From NCBI RefSeq assembly GCF_024362695.1, contig NC_065407.1:2480001-2544000 (forward strand): a stretch of 64,000 nucleotides of DNA, read 5' to 3'. The stretch comes from Pectinophora gossypiella (taxonomy: Eukaryota > Arthropoda > Insecta > Lepidoptera > Gelechiidae). Position numbers and translations under genes: made by a program. A model generated the notes under the pieces. The model was not told the DNA's origin, did not search any database, and saw only the letters and a program-made list of their open reading frames with translations. Positions 41,011 to 51,802 of the stretch are shown here, piece after piece (position 1 is the first letter of the stretch; each line of letters opens with the position of its first letter).

Positions 41011-41786
41011 TGATTTACCACTACCGTAAATACAGTGCTTGATACAAAAATGCGGCGAAAACTTGGCGCTTATTTAGGTATACATTCGTACACAGCCGTA
41101 TATAGAGGTACATTCAATAAAACGTCCTATTAGCGCGTGGTGCTTCGTAACGCGGTCGGGTTATACTGCTACTCTGACTGACCGGGAGTACTTAAAATAA
41201 TGGGTTTTACTGCGAAAATTAAAATGTTTATACTATGATTACATGCACAATGTCATTACTTATTAGAAATTTAATGTCCCATCTTTCTTTTTTCGCTTTG
41301 AGCTTCTATTTTTGCAAGTTTTTACCACGCACTTCCCCGTGTTGCCAGTTCGGCGCCTTATCGCGTATTGAGGTAAAGTACTGTCAAGGTCGATATATTA
41401 ACAGGAACTTTGCGTCCCATTTTATGAGCGCTGATGTTCATTCTACGGTAGTAGTAAATCTATGATGAGTGGACTCAGTATATCTTACCTAAAGTGGATG
41501 TATAGTAATTTCAAAAACTAGATCTACTTACTTCTGTATCTCGCCAACAAACTGTTTTGCAGTGTGGCGAAACATATGTTTTGTAAAACTGCAGTGTATA
41601 TTTTCGAATAAAAAAATATAAAAAAAAAATATTTGAACTAGGAAACTACCCAATTCCATAATATAAATAGTAAAACTGAAAAGTCTAAATCCTCTCAGTG
41701 CGTACGACGCTAAAGAATTTTAGGGTGGTATTAATAAACGAATCTCAGCTTAGACTGCCCTCAAGATCATGCTCAAGTCTCTATTT
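41011..41786. other. No gene seen
   Basis: One 76-aa ORF at 41235-41465 without domain. Otherwise featureless. Confidence 0.35.
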
Positions 41787-42080
41787 TTTACCGACTTCAA
41801 AAAAGGAAGACCGACTTCAGAATTATAAAATTAATTCATCATCATCAATTTAAGAGCCACGCTCTTGTCGGTGTAGCATTTTCCGAATACTCTTCATGCT
41901 ACTTTTTAGGGAAAAATAGGGCAGTAGGGTAGGGTAGGGGGTGGGGTAGGGTAGGGCGGTAGGGTAGGGGTATAAAATTAATTAACTAATTGAAAATACG
42001 TACTTATTACTTTGTGCGAAGTAAATTTATTTATTGCTTTTGAGTTTTGTGTTTGAAGTCGGTTTTTTTGTTAAGTTCTT
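41787..42080. mobile_element. Repeat bounded by ACCGACTTCAAAAAA ends, containing an RTE tail and a G-rich tract
   Basis: The left end TTTACCGACTTCAAAAAAGG and right end TGTTTGAAGTCGGTTTTTT are inverted. A related left end is at 58350. Inside, 41845-41905 (-) is an RTE-like tail (AAGAGCCACGCTCTTGTCGG), then the G-rich tract. Confidence 0.5.
41919..41970 (+). repeat. G-rich tract, possible G-quadruplex
   Basis: At least nine runs of three or more G with spacers such as TA, CA and C (TAGGGTAGGGTAGGGGGTGG). Differs from the insect telomeric TTAGG unit. Quadruplex formation is inference. Confidence 0.7.
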
Positions 42081-42464
42081 TTTATATGAGAACTGTCACA
42101 TTGACATGATCTTGAGGGTAGTCTCGAAGCTGAGATTAGTTCTAGCTTAAAAAAGTATGTAAAGTTGCCACATTATTGTATTGCGCTCGGTAGCTTGTTA
42201 GTTTCTAGTAGCTAGTCGGGTGATGAATATAACAATGTTTAAATACAAATGTTCACTGAACAAATGAATTTATCAGCGGTATTTAGCCGTAACCCTGGGG
42301 TATTGTAGTTTAATTACACATCGAAATAGGTTATCTACATTAAAAATATTTAGTTTCAGTTGCGTATTATTTGCTTTGTTTTAACAACTATAATAGAAAC
42401 ACTATTATTATTAATGGTATGTACGTAGGTATGTACCAGTAGGTATGTAGCGTAGGTATGTACC
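42081..42464. other. No gene seen
   Basis: AT-rich. A local GTAGGTATGTACCAGT duplication lies at about 42425-42468. Confidence 0.4.
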
Positions 42465-42795
42465 AGTTGGTAGAACGCTTGCCTCTCACTTTGAGGTCGC
42501 AGGTTCCTCTAGCACAAGTAACAAACCAATGATTGTCGAATTTGTTTTCGAATTCATGTTTGGATCATAAATGAGTATCACGTGCTCAGCGTGAGAGAAA
42601 ATATCGTGAGGAAACCCACATACCCGAGAAATACGTTTTCGGAGGTATGTGACCTAATCTGTATTGGGCTGGGTTTCCCTTCGCGGATTGGAACGTCAGA
42701 CAGTCGCTTCTGTAAAAAACTGGACCTGTCAATTCTTCAGGTTAGGTAAGCAGACCCTGTGAAAAACCGTATGATGTTAGGGAGATGATGATGAG
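42465..42795 (+). mobile_element. SINE-B, near full length
   Basis: CAGTTGGTAGAACGCTTGCC, GAGGTCGCAGGTTCCTCTAG (B-box damaged), TCATGTTTGGATCATAAATG, GTATTGGGCTGGGTTTCCC, CTGTCAATTCTTCAGGTTAG, ATGTTAGGGAGATGATGATG. The most complete SINE-B here. Confidence 0.85.
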
Positions 42796-42841
42796 GTAGG
42801 TAAGTAATGTTTTTTTTTATATACAATATATGCGTGGAATC

Positions 42842-42965
42842 AGAAGTGAAGCAAAAAGACACCTCTATGCTCTGCGCGACATATAGACGCGTCTAATATT
42901 ATCTGCGTGGATAGACGTCGTAAGGCTGTTGGCTCTTAATATGTCGCGCCCCACGCTTGCGGTTG
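42842..42965. repeat. GC-MITE related fragment
   Basis: AGTGAAGCAAAAAGACACCT, GCTCTGCGCGACATATAGAC, TATCTGCGTGGATAGACG resemble 45395-45560 and the centre of 9859-10024. Confidence 0.45.
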
Positions 42966-43084
42966 TCTTGCCGTTTGGGCCATTGAAGTAGCGTATTACA
43001 ACTACATACACCATCGTGTCCTAGTAGAGATAGGGTCCTTCTAAAAATTAAAAGTATAATATTAACATTATAATACATGACAAT

Positions 43085-43390
43085 ATATTTAAAAAATATA
43101 TATTTTAGCTATTGCTTATCAAAATGATTAAAGAATAGTGCTTCAATTTTTAATTAAGTATTAACAAATATTACAATCACACACAAAGACTGCTTCCTGA
43201 GATACAGGTCTCCTAGTTTAGGTAGCAGGGTTATACTTCTGTAGCATTTGTGTGTCCTAGCTGTAGTACCCAATGTTGTGTCGATCTTTTTCTATGACAA
43301 TAAACAATTTTTTTTTTTCACACAACCACCGAACCGGGATACTTGGAAAGACCTTTGCCCAGCAGTGGGATCATACAGGCTAATAATAAT
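43085..43390 (+). mobile_element. Two adjacent LINE 3' ends
   Basis: 43085-43318 ends TATGACAATAAACAATTTTT (polyadenylation-like signal then T/A run). 43325-43390 has CTTTGCCCAGCAGTGGGATC and an (AAT)n tail, the common LINE/SINE-A2 end. Confidence 0.5.
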
Positions 43391-44119
43391 AATAATTACA
43401 ATCAAATAAATTCACCCAAAAAAAAAGGTTTATCTAACAAACAAATACTCCTTACCTATTGCTCCATAATAGTTCAATTCGGGCAACATCAGAACGCAAC
43501 AACAATAAAACCGATTGGTAGATAAGTATCTATCCAATACACGAGAACCGGATCACACAATATAAGCCACGAACAGACAAGGACTCTAATAAAAGATAGA
43601 GTTAAGAACGAAAAACGCCGTATTTATCCTCCTTTGTCGTAAAATAAGCATGACATCAAAATAATGCCTTCCATCTCTATATTATTTCTGCAGCAGCTCA
43701 CTTCATTTTAGCTTTTCTCGAACGCGTGTTGCTGCAAACTTGGCGTATTCTTTACTTGTTTATCCCGCGTCCTGAGGCGAAGAAGCTCGAACAACTCTCA
43801 CCTTTGTTCGCCGCAAGTTTATGGAACTGCCTTCTTTCGAGAAAATTAGAGAACACGGGAACTAAGAAAATTAAACGAACAAACAACTTAACAACTCAAT
43901 CTCATAACGTGCGGATTCAGTGCCCGAGAGGCAATAGTAAATAAATAATTAGGTTGCGAAACGGAAGTGTGTCCGACGGGTGTTTTAGACATTTCAATAC
44001 AAATATACCAGTTACGGAACAAAGACGGGTGGCTTACTGAAAATGGCACCGTAGCATATAGAGAATGGTACTACGTAGGTATAGAATGGTAACTCTCCGC
44101 CTCGCATAATTAGCCAATA
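43391..44119. other. No gene seen
   Basis: ORFs of 60 and 72 aa without domains. No repeat recognised. Confidence 0.35.
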
Positions 44120-44398
44120 GGATTTTTTTTTATATTTAGACTGTAAATTTTGATGGTTTATTGCTGTTATTTCAGTTTTAATATTTTATGAATATGGGTA
44201 GCTTAAAGTATTTTATTAATTGTTATTTATTATATAGGGAGATGTTAAAGTAATTTAACTTGTACCATCCGTTCTTGTGTAAAATGTTCATTGTGTATGC
44301 TTGAAAAAGTAGAATTTGGTGATACCTACTATTTTTATGCACTGTAATCTGCAATGTACCTAACCTGAATTCATGCAATAAACTTTTTTTTATTCATT
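44120..44398 (+). mobile_element. Probable LINE 3' UTR
   Basis: AT-rich body ending TTCATGCAATAAACTTTTTT. A terminal AATAAA close to a homopolymer suggests a retroposed 3' end. Family unknown. Confidence 0.35.
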
Positions 44399-44455
44399 GA
44401 CTTCGCCCCGCACAATAGGAATTCCTATTCATACCAATCTTCACATTAGGGAAAG

Positions 44456-44640
44456 TACGATCCGTGCTTCGGAAGGCACGTTAAGCCATTGGCCCCGGTT
44501 CCTACTTACTGATGTAAGTATGTAGTCGTTACATGAGCCATGTCAGGGGCCTTTGGCGGCTCAGTGATACCCTGACACCAGGGTTGATGAGGTTGGTGTT
44601 CCACCTCACAACCCACTCGAAGAAGACGATTAGGGAAAAG
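44456..44640 (+). mobile_element. SINE-A, 3' two thirds
   Basis: ATCCGTGCTTCGGAAGGCAC, GTTACATGAGCCATGTCAGG, CCCTGACACCAGGGTTGATG, CAACCCACTCGAAGAAGACG. Confidence 0.85.
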
Positions 44641-45394
44641 GATTCTTTGAAAATGGGAAAACAAGTTGAAGACGATGGTTTTTACAATTTGGTCAGGAAT
44701 AGAAGTAGCTTCCAATAAAGCATAGAAACAAAGATACACACAGTTTCATATAGGCTAAAATTAAATTCCCCGTAGTTGCAGGACATATCTTGTCACTTCC
44801 AGCATATCTTTGTCAGGAGGCTGCGGACAGCTGTGGTGAAGGAAGGGTCAAGCCTGCACGTGATATATGAATAGACTGCCCTTTCTTTGTGCGGAGATAA
44901 CCAGAACTCGCATTGTCGCTTTACATATTAATCATTAAAATTGCCCTCAACCCGAGAAGTCGGGACTTGAAATGATTTATTCAAGCCTAAAGGTCGGCCT
45001 TAATGCCCAGGGATCAGCTCTGAACAAGACTACATGAGATTAATTCGGATTAGTTTTATTAGGTACTGGTGCATAATTTATAAATAATTATACCTACTTA
45101 GAGGTATCTTAGAAAATTGTTATCATCTATACAAAACATTTATACAAAAAGTGTTTGGAGAGTTATAATGCGATTTTGATAGGTAGGAATGCTCAAGCCT
45201 TCTAAAGGGCTCTTTACACTACCTAATTCATTAAAGCCTAAAGTATGGTGAAATAGTGGCCCCGCCTACTGGTGAACTATTATTACACTGCCCAATTATG
45301 ACGCATCGGGCTGGACAATTAGGTTAGACATGTAATGTTTTGTTTTTTACAAATAAAAAAAAAAGTAAGTAAATAATAAAGAATTAAGGAATGA
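44641..45394. other. No gene seen
   Basis: No domain-bearing ORF and no repeat recognised. Confidence 0.4.
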
Positions 45395-45560
45395 GAAGTG
45401 AAGCAAAAGTGGCAAGTGAAGATTTCGTCACTGGTTGCGAAACCAAAAAGACATCTACATGCTTTGCATGACAACTGCGCCGCGCGGGGCGCGATTTATA
45501 TCGAGGGTTTCGACTAATAGACGCGTTGAATGTTATCTACGTGGATATAAGTTGCCACTT
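45395..45560. mobile_element. GC-MITE copy with GTGGCAAGTG / CACTTGC ends
   Basis: AAAGTGGCAAGTGAAG and GTTGCCACTTGC are inverted ends. Inside: GCGCCGCGCGGGGCGCGATT, CGACTAATAGACGCG, GTTATCTACGTGGATAT. The inner GC-rich segment is shared with 9859-10024. Confidence 0.5.
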
Positions 45561-46204
45561 GCTGAAAGTGCACACATCGAATAACGCAACCAAAAAATAA
45601 CATCCGTGCCGATTTTTATAAAAATCTGACAATGATAAACAAAGAATAGAATGTACTTAATAAAAATGACATAATACATGTATAAAAAAAACTTAATAGA
45701 ACCAAGGAGGCCGTCATTCACATTCGCAAATTGGTCATCGTAAGAAGCTCTTAAACAAGGCGTAATAAAAAAAACATCAAAATACTAATGAAAAGCAGTA
45801 ATATGTAAAAAAAAAGATGAAAAGCAATACGTCCCATTTATTACAGCAGGCTATCGTATCTCCCGAGTGGCCTGGGCGATATTTAAAGGGTCCATAGTTC
45901 ACGCTCCATATAGCAAATCAATTGTATGTTCAGATAAAACTGACCGGCAATAGATTCTTATAACCACTCGATAAACTCGGACGAGATTGAATCGGTGACC
46001 AGTACCCGTGACATGGCAACCGCAAACCGAACGCGACGCGATATTTTTAAGCGAATAGAATTGCTTCATTTATCGCGTTAGTTCATAATATTGTAACGTG
46101 CGCGATATGCGTCTACCATTCTGCGGGGGAGATCATTTGCTACATAGATAGGTACCCAATTCCATACGTTGTCTATATAAGAGATGAATGAAACATTAAT
46201 TGCT
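45561..46204. other. No gene seen
   Basis: AT-rich. No feature identified. Confidence 0.4.
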
Positions 46205-46300
46205 ATCTTCTTCTATCGTGCGGGTTATGAGTTGGATTACTGGTGTTAGGGCCCCTAACCCTACTTTTGGACAATCAGGTGATCAGCCTGTAGTGTAATG
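46205..46300 (-). mobile_element. SINE-A fragment, internally deleted
   Basis: CTTCTTCTATCGTGCGGGTT then a jump to TTTTGGACAATCAGGTGATC. Faces the next SINE-A, forming an inverted pair. Confidence 0.7.
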
Positions 46301-46315
46301 TGAGCCTGTAAACTG

Positions 46316-46634
46316 ACGGTCTCCGTGGTCTAGTGGTTGAGCGTTGGGCTCACGATCCGGAGGTCCCGGGTTCGAATCCCAGTGGAGCCATATCACAAAA
46401 ATCACTTTGTGATCCCTAGTTTAGTTAGGACATTACAGGCTCATCACCTGATTGTCCAAAATGTAAGATGATCCGTGCTTCGGAAGGCACGTTAAGCCGT
46501 TGGTCCTGACTTACTGATGCAAGTAAGTAGTCGTTACATGAGCCATGTCAGTGGCCTTTGGCGGCTCAATAATAACCCTGACTGACATATGGGTTGATGA
46601 GGTTGGTAATTCACCTCACAATCCACACGATAAA
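46316..46634 (+). mobile_element. SINE-A, full length
   Basis: Head ACGGTCTCCGTGGTCTAGTGG, B-box GGTTCGAATCC, body TTTGTGATCCCTAGTTTAG, GATCCGTGCTTCGGAAGGCA, 3' end CCACACGATAAAAGACTAC. One of the best conserved copies here. Confidence 0.9.
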
Positions 46635-46865
46635 AGACTACACTAACTTACATAGTAACATTTTAACCCGGCATTTACGAAGCAAGTTTGCAAGCTTACA
46701 TCGATAATGTATAGTCAGGAAATTGATTTCCAAGCAGGCGTAAAAATAAACAGTTAGGGAAATTGCGCCGGCATTGAAAAGATCACCTCTCGTCAACCTT
46801 GTAAGAAGCGTATCAACGATAAATGAAGAATGGTACAATTGTAAAGATGTGAACGGATATCAGAC

Positions 46866-46970
46866 TATCAGTTGGCGGGGAGCCGTGGTCGCCCAGTTGG
46901 TAAAACACTTCCTCTGTTCTACCACTGCCTCTCACTTCGAGGTCGCAGGTTCGAATCACAGGCCTAAACC
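46866..46970 (+). mobile_element. SINE-B head fragment
   Basis: GAGCCGTGGTCGCCCAGTTGG, TGCCTCTCACTTCGAGGTCG, CAGGTTCGAATC. A 19-bp stretch (AAACACTTCCTCTGTTCTAC) expands the region between A and B boxes. It is followed at 46990 by an RTE-like 3' tail (ACTCACGCCCGTAATCCC). Confidence 0.7.
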
Positions 46971-47189
46971 TGATTGTCGAATTACATATATACATAAACT
47001 CACGCCCGTAATCCCTGGGGTGGGCAGACCACAAGTAATCAAAGACAACTTGCAACCACTGTTGATGCGATGTCGTAAGCTGGATATGATAAACCTTATG
47101 GTGTTAAGGGATCAGCCTATCGCCCATAACATCAGTTCATCATGTTAGAGGACAGAATCCCTTTGTAGGATTTTACTACATCACGTCCG

Positions 47190-47368
47190 ACAGTAAGATG
47201 ATCCGTGCTTCGGAAGGCACGTTAAGCTGTTGGTCCCGGTTACTATTTACTAATGTAAGTATGTACTCATTACATGTCAGGGGCCTTTGCCGGCTCGGTT
47301 GACCCTGACGTCACGATTGATGCGGTTGATAATCCACCTCATAACCGACACGATAAGAAGAAGAAGTT
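47190..47368 (+). mobile_element. SINE-A, 3' two thirds
   Basis: AAGATGATCCGTGCTTCGGA, GTTGGTCCCGGTTACTATTT, ATGCGGTTGATAATCCACCT, GACACGATAAGAAGAAG. Confidence 0.85.
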
Positions 47369-47779
47369 CCCAAACTTACAAAGATATGTCCATTATTGGA
47401 TTTGAAGTCGAGTTTGAAATTATTTTCTAAATTGGAAACTTAATTTCAGACCTGGGAGACTTTTGCAAACGTTAGCTTTACGACGGCAATTTTTATAACG
47501 AGTGCTATAAAACAGTCAATGATCTTATCGAATATGGTGAATAGCAAGTCAGGCTTAATACAGGGTCTATACGATTTACGACCTAGTTAAAACTTAGAAT
47601 AGAATGGTTTGATTATAGGTATAAACACGACCATTTTCTATTTATCCAACGAATGATAATAATATTATATTTGTTTCTGAGGCCTATGATTGGTTGAATC
47701 TAACAACTCCTGGAAATTCATTGATATTTTAGCCAATTGTAATAAACGCATACAAATTCCTTATTTTTGGACAAGTGTA
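47369..47779. other. No gene seen
   Basis: AT-rich, nothing recognised. Confidence 0.4.
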
Positions 47780-47966
47780 CGGGGTACTGAAGAGAGCTTA
47801 CTACCCCGATAGCCACAAGTTAGTAGTGAGACTAGAGATCGATGATCCGTTTGAATCATGTTGGAACTTGTATATATGCGTCTCGCTGTGTAAACTTCGA
47901 TATCGCGTTTCAGGATTACATTATTGAATGTGGCGCCATCTGTTGCATGTGGGCGGAACTAGCTGG
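47780..47966 (-). repeat. Repeat-U copy, inverted
   Basis: CGGGGTACTGAAGAGAGC, AGCCACAAGTTAGTAGTGAG, TGTAAACTTCGATATCGCG, ATGTGGCGCCATCTGTTGC mirror 16996-17215. Confidence 0.55.
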
Positions 47967-48004
47967 TCATTTGTTGCAAATCTACAAGAAATCACGTCAA
48001 AGAA
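47967..48004 (+). repeat. Tail-T end
   Basis: CATTTGTTGCAAATCTACAA, GAAATCACGTCAAAG; fused to the repeat-U copy. Confidence 0.55.
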
Positions 48005-48276
48005 AGAGATAGCAAGAAAGTTAGCTATGCTCTGTAGCTGGGCTATTCTAGGTCCTCTCATCTCTTATGGCTTAGACCAGACGGAGCTATAGATTCGGGT
48101 CACGAGTCCCGGCTACGACCCGTGTCGGACGGATCGCTGCTCATCCCGGATCAATCAGCGGAGGTGTCCCTAATGGAGATTTTACACGTGATTTCCGGAC
48201 CTGACGATGTGATACCTATTTACGAACGCTTCTAATGGGATAGTAGTGTAAAAACGTTTTAGAAAGCCTTCGAAAT
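48005..48276. other. No gene seen
   Basis: A somewhat GC-richer stretch (48080-48160) without ORF or known repeat. Confidence 0.35.
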
Positions 48277-48556
48277 GGCATCTGTGGTCCAGCGGTTGAG
48301 CGTTGAGCTCACGATCCAGAGGCCCCGGGTTCGAATCCTGGTGGGGACATATCACAAAACTTTCTTTTTTTGGTTAGGGCATTAAGACTGATTACCTGAT
48401 TGTCTGAAACTACGATGATCCGCGCTTCGGAAGACACGTTAAGCCATTGGTCCCGGTTACTATTTATTGATGTAAGTATGTAATTGTTACATGAACCATG
48501 TTAGAGCTTTTGGCTGCTCAATAATAACCCACAACCCACACGATAAAAGAAGAAGA
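48277..48556 (+). mobile_element. SINE-A with small internal losses
   Basis: GGCATCTGTGGTCCAGCGG, GGGTTCGAATCCTGGTGGGG, CGCGCTTCGGAAGACACG, then directly AATAACCCACAACCCACACG, so the CCCTGACACCAGGG segment is deleted. Confidence 0.85.
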
Positions 48557-48899
48557 GGAAAGAAAGCCTTTCAGGATTTTTCTTATATTTTAAGGGTTCT
48601 TAATAAGGTTACATGCTACATTGAAAAAATATGCTTTCCACTAAGCTCTTAACCTCCTTCCCCAAATCTACGCACGATGACGTCACAAAACCACCGACAA
48701 TGATAGACAATGGCGCAATACCTTGAGACAGAAATGTGCTGTTCCCAGGAATTTTACCACTTCGGAAAAGGTGCAAAACTTATGTAAGAAGAGCTTTATT
48801 ATGTAACCTTTACGCAAATAAGACCCGAGTATGAGAAAGAAGAATTTGAAAAAGAAAAGCAGCCATTATCTCAATTGTACCTACTGTATTCATGTGTTA
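48557..48899. other. No gene seen
   Basis: Nothing recognised. Confidence 0.4.
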
Positions 48900-48958
48900 T
48901 GTCTGATTGTTGAAATTTAAGTTCTGTGCAATAAAGTATATTTGATTTGATTTGATTA
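48900..48958 (+). mobile_element. LINE 3' tail, TTTGATTTGATT type
   Basis: AAGTTCTGTGCAATAAAGTA then TATTTGATTTGATTTGATTA. Inverted copy at 31564-31668. Ends 18 bp before the 17-bp minisatellite. Confidence 0.65.
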
Positions 48959-48976
48959 TTAAAGAGTTTTTACAAC

Positions 48977-49243
48977 GGGAACATTCTCACTTTGGGAACA
49001 TTCCCACTTCGGGAACATTCCCACTTTGGGAACATTCCCACTTTGGGAACATTCTCACTTTGGGAACATTCCCAATTTGGGAACATTCCCACTTCGGGAA
49101 CATTCCCACGTCGGGAACATTCCCACTTCGGGAACATTCCCACTTCGGGAACATTCCCATTTTGGGAACATTCCCACTTTGGGAACATTCCCACTTTGGG
49201 AACATTCCCACTTCGGGAACATTCCCACTTTGGGAACATTCCC
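48977..49243. repeat. 17-bp minisatellite, 16 units
   Basis: Unit GGGAACATTCCCACTTT at 48977, 48994, 49011 and every 17 bp to 49232, with 15 full units and one partial. GGGAACATTCCC is invariant except unit 1 and unit 5 (CTC for CCC). The 5-bp spacer varies (ACTTT, ACTTC, AATTT, ATTTT, ACGTC). Because 17 is not a multiple of three, all frames on both strands read a 17-residue repeat (for example HFGNIPTSGTFPLWEHS), which explains the six overlapping ORFs here. None is credible as a protein. Confidence 0.95.
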
Positions 49244-49799
49244 GGCGCACAACTGTTTGAGACCTTCAGCGAAAAATGCTGGAAACGCCGCGTCATAGCG
49301 CCGGTTGAATGACGTTTTGTATAACCCACCGCAGATTTCTGAGCTTTATTTTTTCTGGGCAGGTGATGGATTGCTTGCTGTTTTCTTGTGTAATTTCCGG
49401 ACACTAATTGCTGGAGGCATCCGTCACGCTCTGAGGAAAATGAAGGAAAACCCGCTGAAGGGAAAAAAAGAAAATTCGCTACCGGAGATTTCTGCATTTC
49501 TACAATTAAAACGTTATTGCGTTTTGATTTAAAGAATAAAGAATAAGAATAAAAAAAAATATTACCACTAACAATTTACAGTTTTGCTATAAGAACTAGG
49601 TAATTATGAATATTACGAATACGGGCAAAAGGAAATGGCTCAGCTCGTGCCGTGATGGAGCCATGCTATGGCGCCATCCAGCGCTGGTTTTCAGTCATTT
49701 CCTCCTCCTGGGGTATTGTGTGGAAGTAAATTGTCAATTGAATTCGTAACGTTATTTTATTAGTAACGTTAGATTATTAGAAATTATCCGCCCCGCACC
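49244..49799. other. No gene recognised
   Basis: A moderately GC-rich block (49245-49500) has a 75-aa ORF with no known domain and ends in AAAGAATAAAGAATAAGAAT, a tail like that of a retroposed element. Confidence 0.35.
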
Positions 49800-49935
49800 A
49801 ATTTGATTAGGCGCCAACTTCACCCCCTCTGGGTCTTACTTTAGTCTTAAATGGCCGTAAGTCGCTAAAGAGTAAGGGAGAGCACGCGTGGAACGTCCGT
49901 CTCACTCCGACTTACGCGTTAGGAGACACACGTTC
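49800..49935 (+). repeat. Repeat-V copy, best preserved
   Basis: TTCACCCCCTCTGGGTCTTAC, CCGTAAGTCGCTAAAGAGTA, CGTCTCACTCCGACTTACGC, TTAGGAGACACACGTTC. Confidence 0.6.
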
Positions 49936-50322
49936 TTCTTTTTATCGTGTGGGTTGTACCAGCCTCATCAACCCTGGTGTCAGGGTTAAGATTTATTTAT
50001 TTATTTATTAATGGATCACTTACAGCTATGCACATTATAACATTTAGTTACGACACACAAAGATTGAACCGACAAAGGCCCCTGTCATGGCTCATGTAAC
50101 GATTACTCACTCACATCAGTAAATAATAACCGGAACCAAGGGCTTAACGTGCCTTCAGAAGCACGGATCGCCTTACTTTCGGACAATCAGGTGATCACCC
50201 TGTAATGACCTAACCAAACTAGGGATCACAAAGTGATTTTTGTGATATGTCCCCACCGCGATTCGTACCCGGGGCCTCCGGATCGTGAGTCCAACGCTCT
50301 ACCACTGGGTCACCGAGACCGA
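49936..50322 (-). mobile_element. SINE-A carrying a nested LINE tail
   Basis: Minus-strand SINE-A from head CGGTCTCGGTGACCCAGTGG to CCCACACGATAAAAAG. At about 49993-50062 it is interrupted by an AT-rich tail (TTTATTTATTTATTAATGG, inverted LINE 3' end). AAGATT directly flanks the insert on both sides, the likely target duplication. Confidence 0.85.
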
Positions 50323-50796
50323 TACACGTTAAGAATCAGCTATTTCTATGAAGTGTCTGATGTGAGTTGCAAACCAGCTTACACTTACCGCAATACGAAT
50401 CGAATCAATAACAATAAGAAAGAAACAGAAACATCTTACGAATAGAATATCGTCTGAAGCAATATTAAAAGATAACATCTACTTACTGCGTTACGAAAAT
50501 ATTTGATTGGCTCCGGTCTTCGGTATGAGAAATTTTTATTAGGGCTTCTTATATTGGATTGTCATCCGGCTCGATGGGATAATTTCAAAGATAAATCGAA
50601 TCACTTTTGTCTGGGAGACGGCTATTTATTAAGGATAAAACTGTCCCCTTAAGACTAGAGTCTATCTATTTATTTATCTGCATTCTCCGCAAAATTGACT
50701 CGTTGCGAGTTTTTGCCGAAAATTATTTTTCTTTTTTAGACAATCAATACTCAATAATTCTTTATTGCATTCCATGTAATGCACACATAAACTCAT
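50323..50796. other. No gene seen
   Basis: Nothing recognised. Confidence 0.4.
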
Positions 50797-51045
50797 AGAG
50801 CCGTGGTAGATCAGTTGATAAAACGCTAGCATCACACTTTGAGGACGCAAGTTCGAATCTAACACAGGCCACCAATGATTGTTGAATTTATTTTAAAATT
50901 TTAGTTTGGATCATAAATGATTATCACGCGCTCAGCGGTGAAGGAAAACATTGTGAGGAAACCCACATTCTCGAGAAATGCGTTTTCGGATGTATGTGAC
51001 CTAACTTGTATAGGGCTGGTTTTGCCTTCGCGGGTTGGAAGGAAA
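50797..51045 (+). mobile_element. SINE-B with head
   Basis: GAGCCGTGGTAGATCAGTTG, GCAAGTTCGAATC (B-box), TTTGGATCATAAATGATTA, GTGAAGGAAAACATTGTGAG, GCTGGTTTTGCCTTCGCGGG. The last ~80 bp are missing. Confidence 0.85.
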
Positions 51046-51091
51046 GAACGCTGTATTATGTGGTATTGTGTGGTAGTATGTGTGACATTTT

Positions 51092-51155
51092 TTTTTAACG
51101 TGACTTATTGTAGATTTGCCGCAGATGGCATTAACTACTTGGCCGGAGTATTTGT
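51092..51155 (-). repeat. Tail-T fragment
   Basis: T-run then AACGTGACTTATTGTAGATT, TGCCGCAGATGGCATTAACT, ACTTGGCCGGAG. Flanked by repeated TATTGTGT and GTGACAT words. Confidence 0.7.
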
Positions 51156-51802
51156 GACATAATGTGTGTGTGGTATTGTGTTTAATTGCATTTGATTTAA
51201 TTACGAGTAACAACAATGTTGCCAGTAGAAAAGCGGCGCGGCGTGATTTTATATAAATACCTATGTAAAAACACTCACTAAATCTTCTTTGCAAAACATC
51301 GAACCAATAATAACGCTTTCAAGCAGTGTTTATGTCACTTATTTAAGTGCTTGAGTACGTCTCCACTCGCTTACATAAATCAAGCTGCCTTTCAAGATAA
51401 AAAATATATAAAAAAACAACAGAATACTTATTTATTATTTCATCTTTATCTGAACATTTGAACCCCGCTTCGCCCATTTCAAGAATGCTTAATCTCTTTC
51501 GTAAGTATAAGAAACGAGTTTTACCTAAGCGGAAAAATCTTCAAAAAGAAAAAGAAAGTACTTTCATTTAAATTGGAGGTAAGTTTGAATTGAGTTTTGT
51601 TGATTTAAGTAATCTCGTTTTGTGAATTATTCATCGCGTTGTCTCTGGCTTCAAGGAGGAAGTTTAGTTAAACTCTCATTGTAACAGAACTATGAATGGG
51701 CACGTGGAGGAATATTACGGATTCATAAACTTAACACATAAGCTTACGACTTTATCCCAATTGGGGTAGTCCTAAGTACCCATATTTCACAGAGCTTTCT
51801 TC
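51156..51802. other. No gene seen
   Basis: AT-rich, no domain-bearing ORF. Confidence 0.4.

Noticed and set aside
41919..41970. Interstitial telomere repeat
   Set aside because: The unit is GGGTA-like and irregular; insect telomeres use TTAGG.
46316..46390. Functional tRNA gene
   Set aside because: A and B boxes are good, but no acceptor-stem pairing exists and the sequence continues into a SINE body; the same head recurs many times.
48977..49243. CRISPR array
   Set aside because: Units are tandem with only a 5-bp variable part, there are no spacers of CRISPR length, and the DNA is eukaryotic.
48952..49497. Six overlapping ORFs of 65-175 aa on both strands with 17-residue repeats
   Set aside because: They are products of the stop-free 17-bp minisatellite; every frame repeats because 17 is not a multiple of three.
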